The notes under the pieces: generated by a model
Told to the model about the DNA's origin: nothing
The model's input: the letters and a program-made list of their open reading frames with translations, nothing else
The model's database searches: none
Shown: in pieces, positions 37,791-51,406 of the stretch
Numbering within the stretch: the stretch's first letter is position 1
Layout: the number at the start of each line of letters is the position of its first letter
Origin: Piper betle
Taxonomy: Eukaryota > Streptophyta > Magnoliopsida > Piperales > Piperaceae
DNA: 64,000 nucleotides
Direction of reading: 5' to 3'
Assembly: GCA_033002965.1 (NCBI GenBank)
Contig: JAURVB010013320.1
Coordinates: 43,046-107,045 of the forward strand
Translations under genes and position numbers: made by a program

Positions 37791-39708
37791 TGTCACGGGA
37801 GTGATTGCAGGGCGCCCAGGGAGCTAGGGTTTGGCGGTTGTTCCTAGTCTTCCCGAGTCCGGAGTAGGTGGTGGATGCTGCCTATGTGGTGAAACAACTT
37901 ACCAAGTGCTGATGCGAGTTATGGTTGCAGGCAAGGAAGGGCTGAGGTTGAATGAAGGACCGAGACTTGGTGCTGGGAAGTGTAGCAGGTGCGTCGACAA
38001 CATGTGCGAGCATGGCGCTACATGGTGCCAAGGAAACCTCAAGTTGGTTCGAGGGCAGTTGCATGACCAGCAGCTGTGGACGAGCAGCGTGCCGAGCATG
38101 GGTGGAGCGAGGTCGGTACAATGACCGAGCGTGCCTGTGTGAAGTGCCGAGCATGTGCGTGATTTGGGTCGAGCGGTGTCGAGACCCATGGTCGGGCGCA
38201 ATCAGCGTGATCGAGTGGCGCGGCGAAGTCTGGTGGCAGCCTGGAGCGAGCAGCGCACCGAGTGGGTTCGGTGTGTGCGTGCTGCGGCGTGCCGATGGTT
38301 GGGTCGCTCCAACTAGCGGCACTGGCGAGCAGCGCGCGGCGTCATCCAGCGCGCAGCACGAGCGCGAGCGCGAGCGCGAGCGCGGTGCAGTGTGCGCGCA
38401 CGCGCGTGCGGGCGCGAGCGAGATGGACGAGCGGGCGAGCGTGGGCGCGACCAGGAGCGAGCGATGCGTGCAGAGGTTGATGCACGAGCGAGCCGACAGC
38501 GGTACCGGTATTCAGACATGGTAGCGAGCCAGGTGGGTCGGTGAACCATGTTGCGGTACCAGGGTGCGCACAAGGGGCGAGGACTTGGCACAAAGGGGTT
38601 GATCGGGACTTGGCTCAAGGGTCGAACCAGCATGGTGCGACCAAGGAGCGGCATGTTTATCTACATGGTGGATTGCATGCTTATCTGCATGGTGGACGCC
38701 AGAACTGCAGATAGAGTTGAGGGAAGATATGGTGAATATATGATCTTCTCATGGACCAATAGGAGCGCGACGGTGACTCATTGGTGATAAACCTCAAAGC
38801 AGCCTTGGAGATAGAACTCAAGCGAACCTGGACGTGATGCTGGGATTGTGGAGGATCTCCAGAGGATATGGTGAATATCCAGTAGCAGCCAACTCGGGTA
38901 TTTGATGAGGACGTTCAGAAAATACATAAGGCACGAAGCAATTGTGGAAGCAATTGGCGAATTCCAGGAGTACGTGAGTTCTTTGTGGAGGGGAACAACT
39001 TGATCGGGCAAGAAGACTTCAAGGTGCTGCTGCAGACTATTCGTGGAGTTCGAATAGGGGCATCTTGGTGGGCGACTGCTGTGGTGTTGGTCGGAGTCTG
39101 TCTTTAGGATCAGGTACGTCTCTGGTTGTTACAATCCCTGTTTGCATTCGATCGGTGCATGTGATTGAGAGGTTGATCAGGGGATCGACCTAGGGGTTGT
39201 AAGTAGGTCTCTTGCAGGGAGGTGAGAGGCTTGGTCGTGGGGTTGCATGTCCACGACCAGCAAGTAGTCAGGGTTGTGATTGCTTGTAAATCCTTTGTTC
39301 AAGATTGAAATAAAGGTTGGGTGGATTCCCGTAATTAGTAGTGTGATTGTCGAATTTGGTAACCAGGCGCTGGACTGTGATTCCGAGTCTAGTGCGTATC
39401 GGGTGTGGGTGACCGGTACTTGGGGCAGACATACTACGGTGCTTGGTGCGTGTGTCGCAGCGTGCCGCTGCATACGCTGGAACTTGGTGATCGGTACCGG
39501 TAGCAACACAAGTAGCGCTGTGGGCAGTTGGGTGCGTGGTGCTAGCCGGGTGTACGAGTCTTCACGAGCGCGCCAACCTTCATCGTGCCGCTACAAATAG
39601 CGGTATCCGCATGCGTGTGGAAGTAGGCTGGTGTTCCCAGGAGGGGAATACGCCGCATGGGCAGGGTTTTAGGTCGAAAAATTTTGGGCCATAAACAACC
39701 CCGTGACA
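37791..39708 (+). repeat. 5' LTR of R
   Basis: The LTR is 1918 bp, starts TGTCACGGG and ends CCCGTGACA. It is GC-rich and has a GAGCGC simple repeat near 38355-38385. A possible polyadenylation signal AATAAA is at 39309-39314. Many overlapping open frames on both strands (for example 37882-38524) reflect the GC-rich composition. Confidence 0.93.
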
Positions 39709-39710
39709 GC

Positions 39711-39723
39711 AGGTATCAGAGCT
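39711..39723 (+). other. Primer-binding site of R
   Basis: AGGTATCAGAGCT follows the 5' LTR by two bases. It fits the initiator tRNA-Met PBS except for its first base (A for T). Confidence 0.85.
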
Positions 39724-39806
39724 GTGATTTGCGATTGAAGGACTTGTGAAGTCGTACTGACTTTCAGGGAAAGGACTCCACTTCGTTACCGAGTGCAAGT
39801 TCTGTG

Positions 39807-42800
39807 ATGGACACACGATCAGAAGCTCTCAAGGAGAGGATTGCGCGACTGGAAGTATTGGTAGGAGGCCCTATCACTACTGGAGATGGACGAACCATCA
39901 GTGACCAACTGCAGTCCCTACATGAAGGGGTTAGGGATTTGAGAGCTCGGGTGGACGATCGACCCGAGACCAGTTCTGCGCAGGAGAATACGGCGGAGAT
40001 GTTGGAGCATCTCCGGGCTGCTTTTGAGGCGATGCATGCAGACGTTGCCTTGCTGAAACAGATCGTGGTGATGCAGCCTCAGCCGAGTTTAAGTGCTGAC
40101 CGGACAGGCGAAGACAGCTCCATCCCGGGCAGGCTTAAGGTTCCAGAGCCGAGGAAATTCGAGGGGAATAGATCAGCCAAGGATCTTGAGAATTTCATCT
40201 GGGATATTCAGGAGTACTTCGTGGCTGCGAAGGTACCCGAGGAACGCCAAGTCTCATTGGCCAGCATGTTTTTGTCAGGGGATGCCAAATTGTGGTATAG
40301 GACTCGCACCGAGGAAGATGACAATGCTGGTCGACCCCGCATGGAGACATGGGCTATTCTGAAAAAGGAACTTCGGGATCAGTTTATGCCAACCAATACT
40401 ACCTGGGTGGCGAGGGACAGACTCAAGCGATTGAGACAGTCAGGAACAGTTCGAGAATATGTCAAGGAATTCAGTTCTTGTCTTCTGGATATCAAAAATA
40501 TGTCAGAAGAGGATAAGTTGTTCAACTTTATCACGGGTTTGCAATCATGGGCACAGATGGAGCTGAAGCGGCAGAATGTGCAAGATCTATCGACGGCAAT
40601 GGCGGCTGCCGATGCTTTGGCAGACTTCAAACCGCTAGGGGCAGCCAGGGATGACGGCCCAAGCAAGAAGTATCAGCCGGGCAGAAGCAGCAACCGGGAC
40701 AGCCAGGGTGGGCAGTCCAAGCCGAAGAAGAAGAAGAAACCATTCAACTTCAAGCCAGGTGGTTACAGCCGGGTTGTTGATGTGAAGAAATCCGGTTGCT
40801 TCTTGTGCAATGGACCGCATAGGGCAAAGGATTGTCCGACGAAGGCTAAAGTCAGTGCCATGAGAGCTGAGGAGAACCCAGGACAGGAGGAAGAGAGGCC
40901 TCCAGCACGAGCATCTACCCTTCAGATTCTCGGGGCGTTGAGAGCTGGGAACACAGCTCCAAGAGGAACTGATTTGATGTATGTTCCAGTGGTAGTGAAT
41001 GGGAGGAAGGTCTCAGCTTTGATTGATACGGGTGCGACGCACAGTTTCGTTTCGAAGGGGATGGCTTCGAAGCTAGGGCTGAGGACTGGAACTAATACCA
41101 GCAGGATTAAGGCAGTCAACTCACAGGCTAAGCAAGTGGACGGCATTGCAAGGAACGTTAGAGTTTGCCTGGGAGATTATGAGGGGCGTATGGATATCAT
41201 GGTGATCGAGATGGACGATTTCGAGCTCATCATTGGTAATTCCTTCATGAGGACAGCCGGAGTGGGAGTATTCCCACAGCTTGGAGGAATTCTGATTATG
41301 GACCAAGGGGGTGCCAGCTTTGTCCGTGGTCAGGAGAGGCCTTCAGGGGTTGAGGATCGCACCTTCAGTGGAGAGCACTTGTCGGCAATGCAAGTGGCTC
41401 GAGGGTGTAAGCGAGGTGCCTCAACTTATCTTGCAGCGATGGTAGAGGTTCAACCGGATCGTGTGGTGGCGGTGCCGGAGTTTATGGCGGGATTGCTGAC
41501 GGAGTATGCCGATGTCATGCCTGCCGAGTTGCCAGAGGGGTTACCTCCCAAGCGAGGGATCGAACACCGGATCGAGCTAGTGCCGGGAGCTAGGGCACCA
41601 GCTAAGGCGCCATATCGTATGTCGCCTAAAGAACTCACAGAATTGAAGATCCAGCTGGGTGAGCTGTTGGAGTCGGGGAAGATTCAACCATCTACTGCAC
41701 CATATGGAGCACCAGTTCTATTCCAGGAAAAGACCGATGGCTCTATGAGACTTTGTGTTGATTACCGGGGGCTGAACAAGGTGACGGTGAAGAACAAGTA
41801 CCCAGTTCCCCTAATTGCAGATCTCTTTGACAGGCTTAGTAAAGCGCAGATATTTACTAAGTTGGACCTGAGGACGGGATATTAGCAAGTCTGGATTGCA
41901 CCGGAGGATGTCCCGAAGACGACTATGGTCACGAGATACGGGTCCTATGAGTTTCTCGTGATGCCATTTGGACTGACGAATGCACCAGCGACATTCTGTA
42001 ACCTGATGAACGACGTGTTCAGGGGTTTTATTGACATATTCGTGGTGGTCTACTTGGACGACATAGTTGTGTACAGTGAATCCGAGGAGGAGCACTGGGG
42101 TCACTTGAAGCAGGTCCTAGATCGACTGAGGGAGAACGAGCTGTTTATCAAACAGGAGAAGTGTGAGTTCGGCCTGAGGGAAATTGGGTTCCTAGGCCAC
42201 CGAATTGGCAACGGAGAGGTGCGAATGGAGGAATCAAAGGTTCAGGCGATCAAACAGTGGCCAGAACCGACTAAGGTGACCGAGCAGCGGAGCTTCCTAG
42301 GGTTAGTCAATTACTATCGGAAGTTCATTGAGGGATACAGCCGGGTAGTGTCACCATTGACTGACTTGTTGAAGAAGACTCAGTCATGGGCATGGTCGGA
42401 GCCATGCCAGGCGGCGTTCGATGAGCTGAAAGCTGCTATTTCATCCGAACCGATACTGAAATTGCCGGATTTCAATCAACCTTTTGAAGTAGTTACCGAT
42501 GCTTCAGACAAAGTCGTGGGAGGTGTGTTACAGCAGGATGGACATCCAATAGCGTTTGAGAGCTGGAAGTTGAAGGAAGCCAAAATGAGGTATTCAGCTC
42601 ACGAGAAGGAAATGCTAGCTGTTGTGCATTGTCTCAGAGTGTGGCGAGTGTACTTGATGGGGTCCAAGTTTGTGGTCATAACAGACAATGTAGCCAACAC
42701 TTTCTTCAAGACCCAGAAGAAGTTGTCGCTGAGACAAGCTAGGTGGCAGGAGTTTCTCACAGAGTACGATTTTGAGTGGTTGCACCAACCAGGGAAGTCC

Positions 42801-44372
42801 AATAAGGTAGCTGATGCCTTGAGCAAGAAGAACCTGGAGATGGTGGCAGCCTTATCCGAGATTCAGACGGAGCTACGAGGGCAAGTCCGGGATTTGGCTA
42901 AGGAGGACCTGGAGTACAGGAAGTTGGTCGACCGGATCAGTGAGGGACTGGTTCGCAAATATTGGTTGGATGATGGTTTAGTCTATGCCAGTGGGGGACG
43001 TCTCTACATTCCTACTGGGAGGCTAAGACGAAAGCTGATGGAGGAGTCTCACGACACCCAGTGGGCAGGACATCCTGGTAGGGACCGGATGTATGCACTC
43101 ATGTCTAGAGTTTATTATTGGCCGAGAATGGAGGCCGATATTGAAGCTTTCGTGAAGTCTTGTTTGGTGTGTCAACAAGACAAGGTGGAGAGAATACTGG
43201 AGGCTGGCTTGCTGCAGCCTCTACCTACTCCAACGAGACCGTGGAGTTCGGTTTCGCTAGACTTCGTGTCAGGGTTCCCGAAGGTCAAGGGAATGTCTTC
43301 GGTGTTGGTGGTAGTGGATCGATTCTCCAAGTATGCCATTTTTGCAGCTGCTCCACATGCATGTACAGCCGAGGTAGCTGCAAATCTGTTCTTTAAGAAT
43401 GTGGTCAAGCATTTCGGAATGCCGGTGGATATTGTGAGCGATCGAGACGCCCGGTTTAGTGGAAGGTTCTGGACATCTTTGTTCGGACTGCTAGGGAGCA
43501 AGCTGAACTTTTCTACCGCCAACCACCCTCAGTCAGACGGGCAGACTGAGAGGACGAATGCCTTGTTGGAGGAGTACCTTAGGCATTTCGTCACGGCCAG
43601 CCAGCAAAACTGGTTGGAACTTCTTGACGCGGCGCAGTTTAGTTACAATCTGCACCGTTCTTCAGCGACGGGACTGAGTCCATTCGAATTAGCAACGGGC
43701 CATCAACCTCTAACACCACAGGAGGTTGCTCTACAGGGACGTGGAGTGAAGTGTCCAGCAGCTTTTAGGTTTGCTCGGGATAGGCAAGACCTATATGAAG
43801 ATGCTGTGGATTCTTTGGCCAAGGCTACGCGCAAGATGAAGAGATATGCGGATCTCAGGAGGAGGCCGTTGTCATTCAGCGTGGGGGACAAGGTGATGCT
43901 GAAGCTAACTCCCCAGATCTGGAAGAAGATCCGGCGTACTGACGTGCACAGGTCCTTGGTGCAGCAGTACGATGGACCCTTCGAGGTGGAGAAGGTAATT
44001 GGGAGCGTAGCATACCGGTTGAAGCTACCCGATAGGTACAAAATCCACCCGACTTTTCACGTAAGCTTTCTCAAGCCTTTCCATGAGGATGTGGTCAATC
44101 CGAGGAGAGCTCGTCCTAGAAGAGCTCCACCGACTGTCCGGCAACAATTTGAGAAGAAGGTGGGGAGGATATTGGAACATAGGCAAGGTGCTCCAAACAC
44201 TGGGACGGAGTATCTTATCAAACGGAGAGGGGAACCGAGAAGCGAGGCGAGCTGGGAAAAGGAGAGGGATCTATGGCAGTTCGAGAGGCAGGTCAAGAAG
44301 TACTGGGTAGGGCTTAACCCTCCGATGAGGACAGCGGGTCTCATTGGTGGGGGAGGATTGTCACGGGAGTGA
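39807..44372 (+). pseudogene. gag-pol polyprotein frame of R, one internal stop
   Basis: The ATG at 39807 opens a frame of 1521 codons with a single TAG at codon 693 (41883-41885), probably from the tryptophan codon of a TGYWQV-type motif. Order: coiled-coil-like N-terminus and gag (about residues 1-320), zinc knuckle [13 protein letters not shown] (from residue 331), protease [10 protein letters not shown] (aspartate 407), reverse transcriptase with YLDDIVVYS (from 749), RNase H (VTDASDK), integrase with [24 protein letters not shown] and [14 protein letters not shown], and a C-terminal chromodomain-like region (GRILEHRQ ... [11 protein letters not shown]). The stop codon lies 14 nt inside the 3' LTR. 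With the stop, translation ends early in RT; the rest looks undamaged. Confidence 0.93.
44346..44358 (+). other. Polypurine tract of R
   Basis: GGTGGGGGAGGAT lies directly before the 3' LTR start TGTCACGGG. It is the expected plus-strand primer site and also encodes the last residues of the polyprotein. Confidence 0.85.
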
Positions 44373-47300
44373 TTGCATGGCGCCCAGGGAGCTAGGGTTT
44401 GGTGGTTGTTCCTAGTCTTCCCGAGTCAGGTGGTGGATGCCGCTTGTGTGGTGAAACAACTTACCAAGTGCTGATGCGAGTTATGGTTGCAGGCAAGGAA
44501 GGGCCGAGGTTGAAGTAAGGACCGAGACATGGTGCCAGGAAGTGTAGCGGGTGCGTCGACAACATGTGCGAGCATAGTTCTACATGGCGCCAAGGAAACC
44601 TCAAGTTGGTTCGAGGGCAGTTGCATGACCAGCAGCTGTGGACGAGCAGCGTGCCGAGCATGGGTGGAGCGAGGTCGGTACAATGACCAAGCGTGCCTGT
44701 ATGAAGTGCCGAGCATGTGCGTGATTTGGGTCGAGCGGTGTCGAGACCCATGGTCGGGCGCAATCAGCATGATCGAGTGGCGCGGCGAAGTCTGGTGGCA
44801 GCCTGGAGCGAGCAGCGCACCGAGCGGGTTCGGTGTGTGCATGCTGCTGCGTGCCGAGGGTTGGGTCGCTCCAACTAGCGGCACCGGCGAGCAGCGCGCG
44901 CGGGTGTAACACCCCAAATCCGGTTCACACTCGTGAACCGAACCGGCATGTTACCAGGCCCCGGTTAGGTCGGCTAACCCGAACCTAACTCATACGGATC
45001 CAATCTCGGCGTCTTAAGATGTAGATACGACTTGTCATGCATGAATAAATTCATAAAACCCTAACATGATACTACATGGATGACATGCAACCTAAATTTC
45101 ACACCAAACAATTACAATCAAAATTAGTAAAAATTCTAAAATGAAAGGGACAGAATTTCCCCTAAAAATACAATTAGGGGCCACCCTGTCAAAATCGTAT
45201 ATTTCAAACATATATACGTATAGCAACAATAGCATTCACACATACTTCTAATCTATTATACTCATCATTCTCTGAACTTTGGGTCGCTAACCCATCACGT
45301 TTCGCTGCTGCTACTCTGATCATTTCACATTCTATCATGTCTCATGCATTTGAACATGTCATTCACAATATAATAACATAATAACACAAATTAAACATTC
45401 AGAAATCTAACATGTGTGTGTGTACAAGACCTCATTGCTCCTCCGTCCAAGCTGGCTCCTCCAACTCGTGATTATTACCTACATATAGTATAAGAAACAC
45501 GTCAGTAACAAGTGTTACTGGTCCGGAAAATAAAATAAGTATAACAAGCTGGCTATGAGAGCAAACTCTCATATGAAAGAAAACCATATACTTCCTCAAG
45601 AACACTCTGAAGGGCACTACTGAGGAGCCACTGGGCTGCAGACCCGGTAGCATCCCGAACTAACTGATCTGCTGCTGGTACTGTGCCGCTCTCAGCACTT
45701 CTTTTCAGTACTTCTCATGAAACTTTATCCTAAGCCCTCTCCTTACCTCCATATTTCTCCTGGCCTTGAGCACGAAGGCCGAGTACTCTCAGGCAGTCGC
45801 CTTTAGTACCCTTTGAACCACAAGTCCGGACATGCGCTGTACTAAACAGTACCCGTAAACCTCCACGTTCTCCGGGTGTGAGGAACTCAAACGCGGAGTT
45901 ATCAGGATCCCTCGGGAATGGAACAGTCCGCTGGCACTAATCCAGAGCCCGCTTTGACTGTCACGGCATCCTCTGCATGGTACGTGCAGTCGATTTCTCC
46001 ATCTCTCGTCTCACAGAAACACGAAAACTATATATATATAGGCTTGGGTAGGGAGTTACATAATAGGCCCGAAGGCAACTTGTGGTGGATCTTGTTTTCG
46101 AAATCAACCTCGAGGGATCTCATCCTCGAGGGGTTATTAATCCGGAAAATGTTCGATTAAATGGCCCGAGTTAAGTGGGATCCGATAAAACGCCACTTAA
46201 CCCGTCCTGCAGACAATAAATCAAACATACAATAGAAGGAGTAAATCAGAGACGAGTCCTAAATGGACCTGGTAGAAGCTCCAAGCGTGTCATCGCGCCT
46301 AGGCGGCGAGCTCCTACTCCGTACCTACACATCAAAACTAAATACTAACGCCCACTAACTACATGATGCATCGAAATCAATGAATCACACACAATGCAAC
46401 CACGAGATCATCCATCAAAATAACAATCAGATAATTATAAGAGTAAATAATCCTAACTCAAACTATTCATACCATATTTTATTCTGTTCTTCTAAGTTGC
46501 ATCGTACTAGATTAACATGCTCATACACAATTCATCTCATTAGATCACTTACTTCATTAACTAATAATCTCATCATGCACATCTTTACTTTATTCATGGT
46601 CAAGACATTAATCATGATAATTAATCAACCCTAGCATGCTATGTTAACAATTATCATCAATTTTAAATAAATCAATCGGAGGTAATTATACCTCACATCG
46701 TCGGCAATCGGCGACGGCTAAGGTTCCATCGCGCGTCTCGGAGCTCAAATTCGGCGCTCATCGGCGTCCGAAGCTCGATCGGGCTCCACTGGGTGAGCCC
46801 CGCGGAAGATCCGATGAATTCCGGCGAATTCCAGAAATTCCGATTTTCCGGCGGTTTTCCGGCAGCTACTGGCGGTTTTCCGGCGACTTCCGGTGGTTTT
46901 CCGGCGACTATCGCCGATGGCGTCTACTAGCCGGATAGGGGTCGTGTTGGGTACCCTCGGAACCGGCTCGGCGAGCCCGACTCATCTACGAGGTCGACGC
47001 GGCCAACGGAGGTGGCAGCTCGCCGGAAAATGGCTAAAACAGGGCCGGCGGCGATGGGTCGCTAGATCCGGCCGGCCAGGGCGGCGATGGCCTCCGCTCC
47101 GGTCGGGGAAGGCCGCTAGGTGGTCGGTGGTGCTGAGGCGACCACTGGATGACGGCTGCGACGGTCGCCGGCGGCAGAATCGGCGACGCGACCAAAGGCA
47201 GCCGCGGCGCTAGGCGTGGCGATTCCGCCGTCGCGGCGGCCTGGCAGCGGCCGGGGCTGGTCGGGGTGGCACGGCGACGCCGTGGCGGAGCTGGGCGGCG

Positions 47301-49258
47301 ACGATCGGCGGCCGGGCGGCGCCGACAGCGGCGGCGGCGACGCTGCACAGGGGCGGCGTCGGGGTTTGGTTTGGGGAAGAAAGGAGGCGCGGGGTGTGTG
47401 GTGGCAAGGTCGTAAATATTACTTGACTCGTCTCCGGCTCGAGTCAAGTATAATAACTAAGTCGTATTAAATCCTAAAAAATTCATAAAAATCGGAAAAA
47501 ATCCCGTAAAATCAAACAACACCACAATGTTATAATGATATGCTCTATGACTAACAACCCACCCAGACTGCCCGAACACGTCCTAACGCGGTAAATGGCC
47601 TAATACTAATTCTACGATCCACTATATATAAAAATAATAAAAAAATGACTGGCATACTCTCATATATCTGATAACTCATTCTGTTCTGTTGTGTTCATGA
47701 CGTTATCATCATATACTTGGGTACGCATGACCCTCATAGCTCATACACGCGACTGGCATCGGCTCGGTACACGTGTCCTGAAACTGACTCCACTCGAAAA
47801 AATAACGGTCCACCCGACCGGTTCTAAATATAAAACCCTAACTCGAATCGTGGGTTTTATAGTAGGTGTTGTCCAGCGTGCGAGCACGAGCGCGGGCGCA
47901 CGACCGCTACCGCGAGTACGCGAGTGTGAATGCGAGCGCGGTGCAGTATGTGTGCGGGCTTGTGCGGGCGCGAACGAGATGGACGAGCGGGCGAGCGTGG
48001 GCACGACCAGGAGCGAGCGATGCGTGCAGAGGTTGATGCACGAGTGAGCCGACAGCGGTACCGGTATTCAGACATGGTAGCGAGCCAGGCGGGTCGAGGG
48101 ACCATGTTGCGGTACCAGGGTGCGCACAAGGGGAGAGGACTTGGCACAAAGGGGTTGATCGGGACTTGGCTCAAGGGTCGAACCAGCATGGTGCGACCAA
48201 GGAGCGGCATGTTTATCTACATGGTGGATTGCATGCTTATCTGCATGATGGACGCCAGAACTGCAGATAGAGTTGAGGGAAAATATGGTGAATATATGAT
48301 CTTCTCATGGACCAATAGGAGCGCGACGGTGACTCATTGGTGATAAACCTCATAGCAGCCTTGGAGATAGAATCAAGCGAACCTGGACGTGATGCTGGGA
48401 TTGTGGAGGATCTCCAGAGGATATGGTGAATATCCAGTAGCAGCCAACTCGGGTATTTGATGAGGACTTCAGAAAATACAGAAGGCACGAGCAATTATGG
48501 AAGCAATTGGCGAATTTCAGGAGTACGTGAGTTCTTTGTGGAGGGGAACAACTTGATCGGGCAAGAAGACTTCAAGGTGCTGCTGCAGACTATTCGTGGA
48601 GTTCGAATAGGAGCATCTTGGTGGGCGACTGCTGTGGTGTTGGTCGGAGTCTGTCTTTAGGATCAGGTACGTCTCTAGTTGTTGCAATCCCTGTTTGCAT
48701 TCGATCGGTGCATGTGAGTGGGGTTGATCAGGGGATCGACCCAGGGGTTGTAAGTAGGTCTCTTGTAGGGAGGTGAGAGGCTTGGTCGTGGGGTTGCATG
48801 TCCACGACCAGCAAGTAGTCAGGGTTGTGATTGCTTGTAAATCCTTTGTTCAAGATTGAAATAAAGGTTGGGTGGATTCCTGTAATTGGTAGGGTGTTTG
48901 TCGAATTTGGTAACCAGGCGCTGGGCTGTGATTCTGATTCTAGTGCGTATCGGGTTTGGGTGACCGGTACTTGGGGCAACATACTACGGTGCTTGGTGTG
49001 TGTGTCGCAGCGTACCGCTGCATACGTTGGAACTTGGTGATCGGTACCGATAGCAACACAAGTAGCGCTGTGGGCAGTTGGGCACGTGGTGCTAGCCGGG
49101 TGTACGAGTCTTCACGAGCGCGCCAACCTTCATCGTGCCGCTACAAATAGCGGTATCCGCGTGCGTGTGGAAGTAGGCTGGTGTTCCAAGGGGGAGAATA
49201 TGCCACACGGGCAGGGTTTTAGTACGAAAAATTTTGGGCCATAAACAACCCCGTGACC
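44359..49258 (+). repeat. 3' LTR of R, interrupted by W1
   Basis: Without W1 and one copy of its target site the LTR is about 1.94 kb, close to the 5' LTR. The left part is 44359-44904 and the right part 47862-49258. It ends CCGTGAC with C in place of the final A at the junction with OPR exon sequence. The GAGCGC simple repeat differs between the two LTRs. Confidence 0.9.
44905..47861 (-). mobile_element. Solo LTR W1 (reverse)
   Basis: The segment starts TGTAACACCCC and ends GGGTTTTATA, the reverse complement of the W2 ends apart from one terminal base. It is collinear with W2 (55116-58269) in opposite orientation. The flanks GCGGG (44900-44904) and GTAGG (47862-47866) differ only by CG to TA, as expected from decay of a methylated CpG in one TSD copy. 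There is no internal region. The GC-rich block at about 46690-47400 contains tandem 'ggcggttttccgg' words and fortuitous frames. Confidence 0.85.
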
Positions 49259-50043
<785 letters not shown>

Positions 50044-51406
50044 TGTTGTAGATTTGGCGTTCTTCTGTAGATCAGTGGATCACTCTTCCTTAATTGTAAG
50101 CAAACCTCTCTGCCTCCACTAGTATAAGCGTCGTCCGATCATGGCAACCAATAATAATTTCATGCCATCACCCACTGATTACAAATTTATGGTAGCGTTC
50201 ATCTAAAAGAAGATAATAAATTAATCAATGGTTGGTGATAGAAAGAAGAGCGGGACTAATTCTCGTGAAGATGTCACCGCCGACGTAGTCACGAATCGCT
50301 CTAGCCTCGTTAGAAATGAAAAACTGTGCAATGCCCCGACACTCGTAGTATAATAGAATTTCCTTATACACATATAACTTACTGTCGTCAATGGATCGGT
50401 CCGGCCCGAATATTGTATGACCTGAAACCCAAACTCAAATATGCACTCTTTAATTTAAACCGGAATGCGACCTAAACCCCATTTAGCAAATCTAGATCCG
50501 ATCGAGCACAAAATAATAAGAAATATATTACATGAATATTTATTATTATTTATTTGTATATTAACTTATTGTTACTATGATCTACATTCATTACTTTTAT
50601 TTATTTATTTATTTATTTGTGTGTTATTTATTTATTTACTTGTGCATGTGTTATTTATTCGTGTTTACTCAAGTGTTTTTCTAGTTGTTATTTATATTAT
50701 TATTATTATTATTCATGATTAGTGTATTATTTATTTTTAGTTATTTATTTTTTATCTATTTATTCATGAGTTTATTTATTTGTTTGTTTATTTATTTAAT
50801 TATTCGTTATTTATTTACTTATTTATTCCATACATGTTTAGTTTGTTATTTATTATCAACTTGATGTTTGCTTGTACACCTATTATTTTTATTTGTTATT
50901 CCTTCATTTATTTAGCTTTTATTAATATATGTATTTGTTTATTTCTTGTTCTTTTCTTGATTTATGTGCTAAGTGTTTATTTACTGATTCGTTAGTGTTG
51001 CCAATTATTTGAGATGTTATTGTTGATGTAAGCATGGTTGCATAAATCGGAATTGGAATTGGAATCGATTTTCCAGAGAGTCGGAATCGGAATCAAAATC
51101 GATCTAAATCGGACAGGAATCGGTCAAGTTGAATCGGTCCAAATCAGTCATATATAATAATTTGACAACTCATAAATAAATATATAAAAATTAAATATTG
51201 ATGTCATTTTGCTATTATTATGTATATTATATTTTATGATATTTTTTTAATATTTTTTAGATTTTTTTAAAATTATTTTGAATTAGTTATTATTTTTTAT
51301 TCGAGTCGGACACGAGTTAAGTTTTAGTTACAAAAATGCCACCACAGTTATTTCTCTCCCATAGTCGTTCTCTCCCATAGTCGGATTTAAGTGAGTCAAG
51401 AGTTGG
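50044..51406. other. AT-rich intergenic stretch upstream of the OPR pseudogene
   Basis: It should contain the former OPR promoter near 50050-50350, though no TATA box stands out. A TTTA-rich low-complexity tract fills about 50520-51000 and resembles the tract in X LTRs, so an X fragment is possible. No gene is supported. Confidence 0.5.
51036..51140. repeat. Short degenerate GGAATCG repeat
   Basis: About a dozen imperfect copies of GGAATCG/GGAATTG/AAATCGG words occur in a row. It is a local simple repeat with no coding value. Confidence 0.65.

Larger units (their letters stand above)
37791..49258 (+). mobile_element. Ty3/gypsy element R (Galadriel-like chromovirus), nearly intact
   Basis: Structure: 5' LTR 37791-39708, PBS, single gag-pol frame, purine tract and 3' LTR 44359-49258, the last split by W1. 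The LTR ends are the perfect 9-bp inverted pair TGTCACGGG and CCCGTGACA. Only one nonsense codon interrupts gag-pol, and the two LTRs differ at only a few positions per hundred in the stretches I compared, so insertion is fairly recent. It lies inside OPR exon 4. The flanks (AGCAC on the left, CCTGT on the right) do not form a TSD, and the last LTR base at the right junction is missing. Galadriel placement is from the gag pattern [16 protein letters not shown] and the CX2CX3HX4C knuckle. Confidence 0.92.

Noticed and set aside
37882..38654. Frames up to 190 codons on both strands in the R 5' LTR, also at 44426-44917 and 47691-48343
   Set aside because: The region is GC-rich LTR with few stops by composition; the predicted proteins are low-complexity and arginine-rich, and the two LTR copies do not preserve one frame better than the others.
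45918..46160. An 80-codon frame in W1 also present, with one residue changed, in W2 (57018-57260, minus strand)
   Set aside because: It is antisense to both LTRs, matches no family I know, and its counterpart in W3 (about 26520-26770) is broken. The agreement is explained by W1 and W2 being recent copies of one LTR.
46893..47470. Arginine/glycine-rich frames in W1, and similar ones at 55529-56250 in W2
   Set aside because: The GC-rich blocks of the LTRs produce open frames on several phases at once. No domain is recognisable and the frames differ between copies.
50465..50995. Hydrophobic frames of 71-85 codons that look like small membrane proteins
   Set aside because: They translate a TTTA-rich low-complexity tract, which yields Leu/Ile/Tyr/Phe strings in any phase.
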